Counted from the first letter of the stretch, positions 7,541-15,992 are shown. The stretch is 64,000 bases of DNA from JAAXHB01 sp965214945 (GCA_965214945.1 OZ244029.1:1364001-1428000), one strand, 5' to 3'. The notes: generated by a model not told the origin, from the letters alone. A program made the numbers and translations.

Positions 7541-8971
7541 GTGAGCAAGCGGCTTGAGATCGAGCTGACGAGCCGTCATCCCGACGGGACTTGGACATGG
7601 AGAGTTGCCGGCGCTCGGATGCCGAAGGGCCGGGTCGACGGCAGGCTCGTCCCCGCGGCTGCATCGGTCGGCGCGGTGCTGCGAGCCGAAGCCGACTCAA
7701 GCATCGAGGGCTTGGAGATCAAGGGGCTGATCATGCCCGAGGAGCCCCCCGAGCCGACTGACCGCTTGGAGCTGATCAGCCGTCGGCCGGTTTCCAAAGT
7801 GACGACGTCCCTGGCCGCCGGCACCCGCCGCAGGCTGTCCGAGGGTGAGGTTGAACGCGACCGCGGATCGCGCGGTGCGGACCGCCGAGCCCGAGGCCGA
7901 CACGACAAGCGGCGCCGACGCGACGGTCCGGCAAGCCAGGGCCCCAGAAGGAGGTCCGGTGCCAGAGCCCGCCTTGGGGACGGGCGCGAACGCAGCCGCC
8001 GTGACGCCCGCAAGACACCGCGTGGTCGCAGGATGCGGAGCCAGTCGGGCGGAGGCTCTCACACCAGACGATCCGAACGTCGCGGCCCCCGCGGCCGTCC
8101 GGGAACCCCGAGGAACAGGCCTCCGCGCCCGCGCAAGCCTCGGCCTCCCCGGCTCAAAGCCAAGCGCGTGCACCGCGATGCAGCACTGTCGCTGTTGCCT
8201 GAGGAACAGCACCTGCTGGCGCGAGAGGTGCTGCGCGGCGGAGTTCCCGGAGTCCGCAACGCGATCGCCAGGATGAACAAGAGAGCCGCAGCGGAGGGCC
8301 TGCCGCGGATCAAGGCCGAGCCGCTGCTGGCGCTGGCTGGGAAGCTGGCGCCGGGCCTGAAGTCAGCAGAGTGGCACGATCGGGCTGAGGCGACTCTCGA
8401 CGGCATCGACACGGTCGACCTGCGCGACATACGCTCCGTCGTGGCAGCTGCCGACCGCTCCGCGCGCACTAGGGAGACCAAAGCGCTGGCTGCGCGGCTG
8501 CGGACGGGCTTGGCGTCCCGACTGGACACCGAGCACCGTCAGTGGCTGGCTGAGATGTCGGCCTGCATAAGCGAAAAGCGCACCGTCCGGGCGCTGCGTC
8601 TCAGCTCGCGTCCTCCCAAGGCGGGCTCGCCCCTTCCACCGGACATCTCAAAAAGCTTGAGCGCGCTGGCCGCGGCAGACCTGAGCGCGGACACGTCGCA
8701 GCAGCGATGGGCGACAGTGCTCGACGCGCTGGCGTTCTCCCCCTTGCGCGCCCACGTGAAGCCCGCCGGTCTGCCCGACAAGCCAGGTGCCGAACTGGTC
8801 GCTCGGGTTCGCAAGGCGGGGTCGCGCGTGCCTCACATAGCCGCCATGTTCGGGGTGGAAGTGAAACAGAAGCAGCGGCCCCGGGTTCCGCCTCCTCCCC
8901 CGCCGCAGCCGGCCGAGCCCCAAGCCGACGCCCGCGAGTCGCAGTCTGAACCTCCTGCCACAGCGCCGTGA
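7541..8971 (+). CDS. Conserved arginine-rich protein with disordered basic linker
   Basis: About 476 residues from the GTG at 7541, where the conserved-looking sequence SKRLEIELTSRHPDGTWTWR begins; the open frame to 7490 looks like leader. Three parts are visible: a small N-terminal beta-rich module (about 1-65, possibly OB/SH3-like), a very basic low-complexity linker rich in Arg, Gly and Pro (about 105-205), and a C-terminal helical domain with RALRLSSRPPKAGS and a proline-rich tail. It resembles hypothetical proteins I associate with Acidimicrobiia. The basic linker suggests nucleic-acid or ribosome contact, which is inference. Its stop overlaps the next start in a GTGA, so the two genes are translationally coupled. 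Confidence 0.75.
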   Translation: MSKRLEIELTSRHPDGTWTWRVAGARMPKGRVDGRLVPAAASVGAVLRAEADSSIEGLEIKGLIMPEEPPEPTDRLELISRRPVSKVTTSLAAGTRRRLSEGEVERDRGSRGADRRARGRHDKRRRRDGPASQGPRRRSGARARLGDGRERSRRDARKTPRGRRMRSQSGGGSHTRRSERRGPRGRPGTPRNRPPRPRKPRPPRLKAKRVHRDAALSLLPEEQHLLAREVLRGGVPGVRNAIARMNKRAAAEGLPRIKAEPLLALAGKLAPGLKSAEWHDRAEATLDGIDTVDLRDIRSVVAAADRSARTRETKALAARLRTGLASRLDTEHRQWLAEMSACISEKRTVRALRLSSRPPKAGSPLPPDISKSLSALAAADLSADTSQQRWATVLDALAFSPLRAHVKPAGLPDKPGAELVARVRKAGSRVPHIAAMFGVEVKQKQRPRVPPPPPPQPAEPQADARESQSEPPATAP

Positions 8972-9729
8972 TCGACTTTGAGGCCAGCGACAACGTCGCC
9001 GTAATCACCATCAACCGGCCCGAGGCCCGCAACGCGGTGAACGGCGCAGTGGCTAGAGGCATCGAGGAGGCGATTGACCGCCTCGAGTCCGATGACTCGC
9101 TGTGGGTCGGCATTCTCACGCACACCGGACCGGTGTTCTGCGCGGGGGCAGACCTCAAAGAAATCGCCGCAGGCCGACACCGGGAACTCATTACCGCGAG
9201 AGGAGGCTTCGGCGGGATAGTGCTTCGCGAGCGCACCAAGCCGATGATCGCAGCCATCGACGGCCCAGCCCTAGCAGGAGGCACCGAAGTGGCCCTGGCG
9301 TGCGATCTGCGGGCTGCGTCGGTTGCGGCTTCGTTCGGTCTGCCCGAGGTGAAACACTCGCTGATCGCCGCGGCCGGCGGGCTGGTCCGCCTGCCGAGGG
9401 CCATTCCGCAAGCCATCGCGATGGAGATCGCCTTGACGGGAGACTCCATCAGCGCCGAGCGGGCCGGCGAACTGGGGCTGCTCAACACGCTCTGTGAGCG
9501 CGGCGAGGCTTTCAACGCGGCCTTGCGTCTGGCCGAGCGGGTAAATGCCAATGCGCCGCTCGCGGTCCGCGAGACGCGCAGACTGGTGCTCGAGGGAGCT
9601 TCGCAGACCGACGAGCAGGCGATGAAGGCGGCAGGCCGGGCCATGATCGGCCTGCGCGACAGCGAGGACTTCCGTGAAGGCCCCCGCGCCTTCGTAGAGA
9701 AGCGGCCGCCCAGATGGAAGGGCCGCTAG
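8968..9729 (+). CDS. Enoyl-CoA hydratase/isomerase (crotonase family)
   Basis: Crotonase-fold protein of 253 residues that probably hydrates 2-enoyl-CoAs in beta-oxidation. The oxyanion-hole stretch CAGADLKEI (58-66) and LAGGTEVALACDL are present. Both catalytic glutamates are kept: Glu107 in AGGTE and Glu127 in FGLPEVKHSL. That favours true hydratase activity. The GTG start overlaps the stop of the preceding gene. It converges with the Nudix gene. The acyl-CoA dehydrogenases upstream could act in the same pathway, but they are not in one operon. Confidence 0.88.
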   Translation: MIDFEASDNVAVITINRPEARNAVNGAVARGIEEAIDRLESDDSLWVGILTHTGPVFCAGADLKEIAAGRHRELITARGGFGGIVLRERTKPMIAAIDGPALAGGTEVALACDLRAASVAASFGLPEVKHSLIAAAGGLVRLPRAIPQAIAMEIALTGDSISAERAGELGLLNTLCERGEAFNAALRLAERVNANAPLAVRETRRLVLEGASQTDEQAMKAAGRAMIGLRDSEDFREGPRAFVEKRPPRWKGR

Positions 9730-9755
9730 GCGGGGTGCTGGCTCAGAAGCCGTCA

Positions 9756-9791
9756 GCTGAGCAACAGAGCGTCGCTGAGCAACAGAGCGTC
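9756..9791. repeat. Perfect 18-bp tandem duplication
   Basis: GCTGAGCAACAGAGCGTC occurs twice head to tail, at 9756-9773 and 9774-9791, between the convergent enoyl-CoA hydratase and Nudix genes and ending just before the Nudix stop codon. I see no hairpin or T-run that would make it a terminator. Confidence 0.85.
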
Positions 9792-9793
9792 GC

Positions 9794-10228
9794 CTAGCCG
9801 GTGCCCGATGTGATGCCGTGGGCGCGGAAGAACTCGGCCAGGCCGTCTACGAGCGGGAGCCCGCCAAGTTCGTCGACGTGAAACCATCCGACGTCCGCCG
9901 CGTCACCGCCCGCGGCGAGTTCGTCGCTTTCGTCGGCGACGGTGACCTCGAAGTCGAGAATCACGAAGTGGCGGCCGTCGCCGATCCTCTCTGCGAAGCC
10001 CACGAAGCCACCGCAAACGCCTGAGAGGCCTGTCTCCTCAGCCAGTTCGCGCACCACAGCCTGCGCCAGCGTCTCTCCTGGCTCCACCCTGCCGCCGGGA
10101 ACCGACCATCTGCCCTTGCCCGGGCTGCTGCCCCTGCAGACCAACAGCAGCTCATCGCCGCGGCGCGCGACCGCCCCTACCGCAACCTCCGCCCGTGCAG
10201 CGGCCGCAGCCGCAGCACGGGCGGTCAT
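9794..10228 (-). CDS. Nudix hydrolase
   Basis: 144-residue Nudix pyrophosphohydrolase. The Nudix box is intact at residues 46-68 (GRVEPGETLAQAVVREL, then AEETGL), with the REL-x-EE metal ligands. The preceding KGRWSVPGG stretch is usual for ADP-ribose or nucleotide-sugar pyrophosphatases. The N-terminus is alanine-rich and the start may be a few residues later. Its start overlaps the stop of the GNAT gene by 4 bases, so the two are one operon. The substrate cannot be told from sequence. Confidence 0.88.
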   Translation of the reverse strand: MTARAAAAAAARAEVAVGAVARRGDELLLVCRGSSPGKGRWSVPGGRVEPGETLAQAVVRELAEETGLSGVCGGFVGFAERIGDGRHFVILDFEVTVADESDELAAGGDAADVGWFHVDELGGLPLVDGLAEFFRAHGITSGTG

Positions 10229-10719
10229 AGCTCCGACGGCAGGTCGAGGCTTCGGTGAACGGTGATCGAACGCGCCACCATGTTGTGTGTCTCAAAGAAG
10301 TTCTTGGTGTGACGATCTCCGGGGAGCGCGAGGCTGTCCATTCCGACGCATCCCCGCTGGCGCGCCCAGTCGGTCAGCAGTCCGATCATGGCCTCCCCCA
10401 CTCCCACGCCGCGCGCTTCGGGCAGCACATAAAGATCGCCGATCCTGCCCACGACGGCGCCGTCGTGCAGCTTCAGCAGGCGGATGGCGCCGTAGCCGAC
10501 GATCGCGTCGTCGATCGTGCCGACGATCACCGTCGAACTCTCGTCTGAGAGGTCTCTGAGCAGGCTCTCCGCAAGCGGCGTCGACCGGGCTTCCAGCCGC
10601 GCCCACACAGACCCGCCGCGGAGCGGCCTCATCTCCTCTATGGCCTGCGCCGCCAGCTGCGCGACGACTGCGATATCGGCAGTGGTCGCGGCTCTGGCCG
10701 ACTCCTCAATCGCAGTCAC
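10225..10719 (-). CDS. GNAT-family N-acetyltransferase
   Basis: 164 residues with a GNAT fold. The central beta strands (STVIVGTIDDAIVGYGAIRL), the strand-4 GRIGDLYVLPEARGVGVGEA segment and the acetyl-CoA pyrophosphate loop (RGVGVG) are clear. After it come the helix of motif A and the usual C-terminal HNMVARSITVHRSL strand. It is the first gene of a two-gene unit with the Nudix hydrolase (4-base overlap). The substrate is unknown. A pair of 17-bp repeats lies just upstream of the start. Confidence 0.85.
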   Translation of the reverse strand: MTAIEESARAATTADIAVVAQLAAQAIEEMRPLRGGSVWARLEARSTPLAESLLRDLSDESSTVIVGTIDDAIVGYGAIRLLKLHDGAVVGRIGDLYVLPEARGVGVGEAMIGLLTDWARQRGCVGMDSLALPGDRHTKNFFETHNMVARSITVHRSLDLPSEL

Positions 10720-10743
10720 GGGCGGACACGGTCATCATCGAGT

Positions 10744-10791
10744 GGTTGTCATCGGATCGGCTGTCGCTGGCCGGGGTTGTCATCGGATCGG
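10744..10791. repeat. 17-bp direct repeat upstream of the GNAT gene
   Basis: GGTTGTCATCGGATCGG is found at 10744-10760 and 10775-10791, a 31-bp period, i.e. close to three helical turns. It lies in the 91-base gap between the GNAT start (10719) and the end of the zinc-ribbon gene (10811). Paired operator sites or a small duplication would both explain it. Confidence 0.8.
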
Positions 10792-10810
10792 ACGGGCGCA
10801 GATCAGGATC

Positions 10811-11224
10811 TCATCGGCTGAGAATCCGCTCAATCGACGCACAGGGGTCCTCGCCGGACGGGCATACCGGATCGTGACGCGAACCAAACTGGCTCGCCCC
10901 CACAATCATGAAGCACTGGTCGCACCTCCACTCGTTGGAGCGCAGCGGCGCCACCTGCCTGGCAGCCTTCGGCGACCGCGCGGCATCGTCCTCATCATCC
11001 TCGTCGTCGCCTGCGGCGATCCGGTCGCGCAGTATCTTCTCGAGGTCGGCCTCCACATCACTGGGATCGACGTCCTCCTCCTCGTCGTCTTCGTCTTCCT
11101 CGTCCTCCTCGGGCGCGGGTGCCGCGACATCGTCCTGTCCGTCGTCATCGTCGCTGTGATCAAGTCCCTCGCGCCCGGTGCCGTCGGCCGGCTTGCTGTG
11201 TTCCAGATCGTCGTGTTCGCTCAT
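10811..11224 (-). CDS. Acidic zinc-ribbon protein (DUF4193-like)
   Basis: About 137 residues from the ATG at 11224 (MSEHDDLEHSKPADG). The first two thirds are extremely acidic, with long Asp/Glu runs (for example EEDEEDEDDEEEDVD). The C-terminus carries a CDQCFMI pair and two further cysteines (CPSGEDPC), a small zinc-ribbon-like unit. This arrangement resembles the actinobacterial DUF4193 family, in which an acidic stretch precedes a CxxC pair. An acidic tail plus a zinc knuckle suggests binding to a basic partner such as RNA polymerase or ribosomal proteins, which is speculation. The frame is open to 11311 but the extra residues look unconserved. Confidence 0.72.
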   Translation of the reverse strand: MSEHDDLEHSKPADGTGREGLDHSDDDDGQDDVAAPAPEEDEEDEDDEEEDVDPSDVEADLEKILRDRIAAGDDEDDEDDAARSPKAARQVAPLRSNEWRCDQCFMIVGASQFGSRHDPVCPSGEDPCASIERILSR

Positions 11225-11307
11225 CGGTCTGTGGTAAATGCCTCCCTGCTCGCAAGCGGTCCGCAACCGCGCGGGGGATGATAGGCACACTTTGACGCCG
11301 CGCGATG

Positions 11308-13014
11308 TCATTGACGCAAACGGGCCCGCTCCTCTGCGCGGCTCTCTGCCTGGAGGCGTCCCAGAGCGGGCTCTCTGCTGTGGTTGACGAACGACATCAT
11401 CGCGGCCACTGCCGGGTGCCCGGCCTGGTCCTCGATCAGGCGGTGCATCCGCTGGCAGACGCGCCGGTACGCGGGGTTTCCCTGCTCACCGGTGCGCAGC
11501 TCCAGCATGTGCATGGCCTCACGGGCGTTGAGCTGCATCACGTAGCGCACCCGGTACGCAAGCGCCACCGCGTAGGCAGCGTGATCCGGCAGCGCGCTGA
11601 ACAGCGCTTCGTAGAGGTCCGCCGAGATCTCCATGACCTGCTCAAAGTCGCCGGCGGCCCCGGCGTCGGCAACCTGATCGGGCATGACATAGCCGTGACG
11701 GGTGGACAGCGGCTGCCATTCGATGGTGAGCATCCGGTGGCGCTGCAGGTCTCGGAACGCGCCGTAGTCCGACAGCACGTCGAAGCGATATACAGACCGC
11801 TCCAGCGCCCGCCCCGGCTTGTGGCGGCGGTTGCTGCGAGTGCCGCAGTAGGCGCGGATGACCGCCAGGCGCTCATCCGTAGTCATATCGTCGACACGGG
11901 CGAGCACGTCGCGCTCTGCGAGAGAGGTGTGCGGCAAGAGCATGGCAGCGATCATCTTGCGCTCGGCGTCGGGGTCGAAGTCCACAAGATCCACGACCTC
12001 CCGCGCGGCGCCCTCCGCGGGGCCACTCAGCGCGGCGCGCCCACCGAATTCGCCAAAGACACGTCCCGCAAGATCGTCCATCGCGGCCTGGTTCTCTGAC
12101 AGGTACCGGCTGGCGATCTCGCCACGGTCGGCAAGATCGACACGCCGCAAGAACGACGGGATCACCTTGCGCAGCTCGGTGAGCATCATGTCGGCGAAGT
12201 ATCGGGCCTCCGGCAGCGGATTGGCCCGCATCCGCAGCAGTAGGGCCTCATAAGACTGGCCGCTGCCGTAAATGCCGACATTCGCTAGAGTCGCGGCGGG
12301 CAGCATGCCGCGCACGGCGTCCAGAGCGCGGGCCCTGATAGCTTTGCGATAGGCGAAGTCGGAATCGCTCGGCGCCTTAGGGGCGATCTTGCGGAAGAAG
12401 GAACGCATCCGCCGCACCAGCTCCGCGTATGACTCGAACATCAGGTCGAGGTCGCCGACATACCTGGCACCCAGCGGCGATTCCATCACAGCCGGCGGTC
12501 GTGAGTAGCGGAAGCGGCCGTTCAGTCTGCAGTCGTACACTATGTAACGGGTGCTCTGCTCCAGATACGACATCAGCCGGCCCCGCTCGAGCACCTTGGT
12601 GAGCAAATTCGAAGCCTGTTCACAGGCTATGTGGGCGCCCCCGAGCTGCGCCACAGAGTCGTCGCCGTACTCAAAAAAAACCCGGTCATAAAGACCCTCG
12701 GCGCGGCGCTGACCCACCGCCGCGACGCGTTCGGCGCCAAGGGCGAGATCGTCAAGGTCGTCGACGAACTCGTTAAGAAAGAGCCGTCGGAGGCTGAGCG
12801 GCGACCGGGAGTAGCGCGCGAACAGAGCGCCCTTGACCACCTCAGGCAGGTTCATCAGCGCGAACACCGGCTTGTCGATGTTGGTGAAATGGCGGCGGAG
12901 GACAGCCGCCTCCGAATCCGTGAACTCCTCCGGAACGGCGAGATGGCTTGGACGGCTCACGGTTGAAGGCCAAAAGGCGATGTCTCGGCCGCCGGAGGCC
13001 AGAGCGTCGGCCAA
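11308..13014 (-). CDS. Double-domain ThyX-like (flavin-dependent thymidylate synthase) protein
   Basis: 568 residues, about twice the usual ThyX length, with two ThyX-like halves. The first half has RGRLMSYLEQS at 144-154, matching RxR-x7-S of the ThyX motif, after YGDDSVAQLGGAHIACEQAS. The second has RHRMLTIEWQP at 425-435, where RHR is kept but the motif Ser is Pro, followed by LSTRHGY and LNAREAMHMLELRTGEQG. ThyX makes dTMP from dUMP with FAD and methylene-folate as a homotetramer with shared active sites, so a fused pseudo-dimer is plausible. No separate thyX or thyA is in this window. The start may be later than 13014, since the first 25 residues look unconserved. Confidence 0.75.
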   Translation of the reverse strand: MADALASGGRDIAFWPSTVSRPSHLAVPEEFTDSEAAVLRRHFTNIDKPVFALMNLPEVVKGALFARYSRSPLSLRRLFLNEFVDDLDDLALGAERVAAVGQRRAEGLYDRVFFEYGDDSVAQLGGAHIACEQASNLLTKVLERGRLMSYLEQSTRYIVYDCRLNGRFRYSRPPAVMESPLGARYVGDLDLMFESYAELVRRMRSFFRKIAPKAPSDSDFAYRKAIRARALDAVRGMLPAATLANVGIYGSGQSYEALLLRMRANPLPEARYFADMMLTELRKVIPSFLRRVDLADRGEIASRYLSENQAAMDDLAGRVFGEFGGRAALSGPAEGAAREVVDLVDFDPDAERKMIAAMLLPHTSLAERDVLARVDDMTTDERLAVIRAYCGTRSNRRHKPGRALERSVYRFDVLSDYGAFRDLQRHRMLTIEWQPLSTRHGYVMPDQVADAGAAGDFEQVMEISADLYEALFSALPDHAAYAVALAYRVRYVMQLNAREAMHMLELRTGEQGNPAYRRVCQRMHRLIEDQAGHPAVAAMMSFVNHSREPALGRLQAESRAEERARLRQ

Positions 13015-13059
13015 GACGCTGCTCGGTGTGATGCCGTCAAGCCGGAGCTTGCCGCCAGG

Positions 13060-14247
13060 TCAGTTATCGCTGGCGCGGCGCGCCCTGAACTCGGCCTGGG
13101 CACTGCTGAGCGTGGTGCCGTCGAGCCAGCAGTCGACCGCGGTCATGGCCATGGCCTTGGCACCGTCTATCACTGCGGCGTCACCCGCAGGGCCGCGGGC
13201 GTATTCGGCGAAAGCCGGGGTGTGAATCGGCACCTCGGGCGGTGAGACCTTCATCAGGGGATGGATCGACGGCACGGCGTAGCTCACGTTGCCCATGTCG
13301 GTGCTTCCAACGACACGGGCGTCGGTGCCTGTGGAGAACTCCCGTCCGAGACTGGAGAGGTTGGATGAATAGCTGGCGAGGAGCGGTTCGCTGTCGTCCA
13401 GGTCGGCGTAGGGGGGGTCGGCCCACTCGAGTTCTACTGTGCAGCCGGCCGCGTCCGCTCCGGCCTGCAGGCAACGCACGACCCGCTGCTTGAGCGGCTG
13501 GAGCGTCCGTAGATCAGTGGAGCGGACGTACCACTCCGCAGCTGCGGTCTCAGGGACGATGTTGGGCTTTGCTCCACCGTCGGTGAACACCCCATGAATG
13601 CGCTCGTCTCCGCGGATGTGCTGTCGCAGGGCCGCTATAGCGTTGTACCCGAGAACTGCGGCGTCGAGGGCGTTTAGACCCCGGTCGGGCGCTGCGGCGG
13701 CGTGAGCTGCCTGACCGTGGTACACGGCGAAGAGGCGGTGGACGGCCACTGCGTTGAAGATTGCCAGCTCATAATTGGCAGGATGGATCATCATGGCGGC
13801 GTCGGCGTCGGCGAAGGCACCCTGGCGCATCATCAGCTCTTTGCCTCCGCCGCCCTCCTCGGCGGGCGTTCCGAGCACGGTGAGCCTGCCGCCGGACTCC
13901 GACGCGACCGCTGAGGCGGCCAGGCCGGCTCCGAGGCCCGCCGAGGCGATTATGTTGTGGCCGCAAGCGTGGCCGATGCCCGGAAGCGCGTCATATTCGC
14001 AGACGATGGCGACATTGGGCCCCTCACCTGCGCCGGCTCGAGCCTCGAAAGCCGTGTCAAGCCCATAGGCGCGGCGAGTGACGCTGAAACCGTGATCGGC
14101 GACCGCATCGGTGAGCAGGTCATGGGAGAACCGCTCTTCGAAGGCCAGTTCAGGGTTGTCGTGTATGCGGTGAGACACTTCCACCAGCGTCGGAGCGAGA
14201 CGGTCGACCTCAGCGCACACTCTGGACTTGGCCTGGGCGATGTCCAT
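13060..14247 (-). CDS. M20-family amidohydrolase (AbgB/aminoacylase-like)
   Basis: Metal-dependent amidohydrolase of 395 residues. Visible are SHRIHDNPELAFEE (family N-terminus), the metal-binding stretch GIGHACGHNIIAS, TPAEEGGGGKELM with the catalytic Glu pair, a dimerisation domain with GQAAHAAAAPDRGLNALDA, and a C-terminal STDMGNVSYAVPSIHP. The last motifs are closest to p-aminobenzoyl-glutamate/peptide hydrolases of the AbgA/AbgB branch. The ATG at 14247 was chosen because the upstream 28 residues of open frame lack family features. It is 45 bases downstream of the ThyX-like gene's upstream end, on the same strand. Substrate uncertain. Confidence 0.85.
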   Translation of the reverse strand: MDIAQAKSRVCAEVDRLAPTLVEVSHRIHDNPELAFEERFSHDLLTDAVADHGFSVTRRAYGLDTAFEARAGAGEGPNVAIVCEYDALPGIGHACGHNIIASAGLGAGLAASAVASESGGRLTVLGTPAEEGGGGKELMMRQGAFADADAAMMIHPANYELAIFNAVAVHRLFAVYHGQAAHAAAAPDRGLNALDAAVLGYNAIAALRQHIRGDERIHGVFTDGGAKPNIVPETAAAEWYVRSTDLRTLQPLKQRVVRCLQAGADAAGCTVELEWADPPYADLDDSEPLLASYSSNLSSLGREFSTGTDARVVGSTDMGNVSYAVPSIHPLMKVSPPEVPIHTPAFAEYARGPAGDAAVIDGAKAMAMTAVDCWLDGTTLSSAQAEFRARRASDN

Positions 14248-14346
14248 GGGAGCGAATGCTAGCCGCGGGGGCTGACCGGCTCGCGCATCCTCAGTAGCGC
14301 CACCCGACGTCGGCTTGGCGAGCGGGCGCAACTGGTAGTTTGCCTA

Positions 14347-14991
14347 CTACAGCCAGACTTCGAGCGCCTCGGGTCTCACCTCGATCGCAAGGCTCTTGGC
14401 TCGGCCGATGTCGCGGCCGTCGCAAAACAAATCGAGGGTGGGATCCAAGGTAATGTGGGCCCGCCTGACTCGTCGTTGCGCGATGGCGGGGTGGGGAACG
14501 TGGGTGCCGGACCGAAGGCGCCGCCAGGCAGCCCAGCGGACGCGTGGCGCGGGACAGGCGTCGAGTACGTCAAGGCGCCCGTCGCCGGGATGTGCCCGCG
14601 GCGCGATGTTCCAGTCGCCGATGAACGAGGCGTTGGCGACGGCCAGCAACCGGCCCCGCCACCACGACCGCCGAGCCACGAGATGAGCGGCAAACCAGTG
14701 CTCCCGACCGTCCGCCACGACGCTGCCGACATCCGCGAGCACGCGCAGGCCTCTGCAGGCGAACGCGCCAGCCGGGCGGGACGCGCTCGGCTGATGGCCG
14801 GATGTGATGCCCAGCGTCCGGGCCAGATCACCGCCGGTGAGCACTACTGCTGGGGCCGGCCGGTTATCACGGTGCGCGGCTGCGGCGATCTCGGCGGCCG
14901 CAGCGTCGCTGTCGGCACGCAGCGCGTGGGCGGGCATCGCCGCAGCCTCACCCCAGTCGGTGCCCCAGTCTGATCTGCGGCCGCCGATCAC
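14347..14991 (-). CDS. Diacylglycerol-kinase-like protein lacking most of the catalytic domain
   Basis: 214 residues. The C-terminal two thirds match the lid/C-terminal domain of YegS/DgkB-type lipid kinases: VANASFIGDWNIAPRAHPGD, then GRLDVLDACP, RSGTHVPHPAIAQRRVRRAH, and a strand ending FCDGRDIGRAKSLAIEV. The N-terminus holds a GGDLARTLG stretch resembling the GGDGT-N motif region of lipid kinases but altered. This short form is widespread in actinobacteria as I remember it, so it is more likely a divergent family than a broken gene. It follows tatC by 43 bases on the same strand. Kinase activity is doubtful. Confidence 0.65.
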   Translation of the reverse strand: MIGGRRSDWGTDWGEAAAMPAHALRADSDAAAAEIAAAAHRDNRPAPAVVLTGGDLARTLGITSGHQPSASRPAGAFACRGLRVLADVGSVVADGREHWFAAHLVARRSWWRGRLLAVANASFIGDWNIAPRAHPGDGRLDVLDACPAPRVRWAAWRRLRSGTHVPHPAIAQRRVRRAHITLDPTLDLFCDGRDIGRAKSLAIEVRPEALEVWL

Positions 14992-15034
14992 GGCGGTCGC
15001 GAGCCTCCTGCGGCTGCTGACGGCGCCTTCATCG

Positions 15035-15937
15035 TCACCCCTCCCCCGCCGTCGGGGTTTCCGTGCCGCGGCTGCGGGCCCGCCAGCCGCGCGGCAGAAG
15101 GCTCATCCACTTGCTGCCGATCTTGCCTCTAGCCTTGATGCGATTGCGTCGCCTTTGCTGTATTATGCCATATAATATTGAAATCTCATAAAATCCATAC
15201 ATCGGTGTCGACAGTGCCAGCAGAGTGAAGGGATCGCCGCTGGGTGTGATCACGGCTACCAGCACCACAATGCCCACCACTGCGTAAGAGCGGTTCTTCC
15301 TCAGGGTGCGGTTGCTGACTATTCCCAACGCCTGAAGCGTGATGAGGGCGATCGGGAACTGGAACGCCAATCCGAAGGCCGCCATCATCTTCACAACGAA
15401 GCCGAGGTATCGCTTGGGACTGAACAGGGATACCAGGTCAGCGCCGCCGATCAGCGCAAGAAAGTCGAGCGCTCTCGGCAGGCTCCAGTAAGCGAGCGAG
15501 GCACCGGAGGCGAACAAGAGCACTCCGGCGAGCACGAACGGAGCGGCGTAACGCTTCTCGTGCTTGTACAGGCCGGGCGCCACGAAGCGCCAGACCTGCC
15601 ACAGCAGCACAGGCATGGCCAGACTGAGGCCGCCGTATCCGGCGACTGTCAGGCGCACGCTGAACGGCTCGAGCGGGTCGGTGATGAACAGCTTGCAGCC
15701 TCCGCCTGGGCCGAAAAGGCCCGATTCGACGCGCTGCTCCACAGGGAACGTCTGACAGTAGGGCCGCAGCAGCAGGTCGAGGATCAGCGGATAGAGCACC
15801 CAGCAGACCACACCTCCCACGACGATGGCCACAATCGACTTGATCAGCCGGCTGCGCAGCTCCGCGAGGTGCTCGATCAGCGTCATGTTGCCGTCTGCGC
15901 TGGGTGTGGCACCGCCGGGGCCCGTTGTATCGGTCAT
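15035..15937 (-). CDS. tatC: Sec-independent protein translocase TatC
   Basis: Core membrane component of twin-arginine export. 300 residues with six hydrophobic segments. The N-terminal motif MTLIEHLAELRSRLIKSIVA and the FVAPGLYKHEKRYAAPFV loop with its conserved Glu are diagnostic. The central GLAFQFPIALITLQALGIV and the PSGDPFT loop near the C-terminus are also typical. A basic C-terminal tail of about 35 residues follows. It lies 55 bases downstream of tatB in one minus-strand unit. In other actinobacteria tatA-tatC follow pafBC, and here the signal peptidase and GDPD genes are between. Confidence 0.95.
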   Translation of the reverse strand: MTDTTGPGGATPSADGNMTLIEHLAELRSRLIKSIVAIVVGGVVCWVLYPLILDLLLRPYCQTFPVEQRVESGLFGPGGGCKLFITDPLEPFSVRLTVAGYGGLSLAMPVLLWQVWRFVAPGLYKHEKRYAAPFVLAGVLLFASGASLAYWSLPRALDFLALIGGADLVSLFSPKRYLGFVVKMMAAFGLAFQFPIALITLQALGIVSNRTLRKNRSYAVVGIVVLVAVITPSGDPFTLLALSTPMYGFYEISILYGIIQQRRRNRIKARGKIGSKWMSLLPRGWRARSRGTETPTAGEG

Positions 15938-15992
15938 CTCAGAAGCCGAGACCTCGTGCGGGCTGCGGCGCAGAGTTCACCGCGGAGTCGGC

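Noticed and set aside
7541..8971. Frameshift within the arginine-rich gene
   Set aside because: The linker looked like out-of-frame GC-rich sequence, but both ends are in one frame with conserved-looking domains, and I recall similar linkers in homologues. No compensating frame is better.
3889..10791. CRISPR-like repeats
   Set aside because: Repeats are just two copies each, differ from one site to another and have no regular spacers.
10908..11159. Plus-strand poly-serine frame
   Set aside because: It is the complement of the Asp/Glu-rich stretch of the acidic zinc-ribbon gene.
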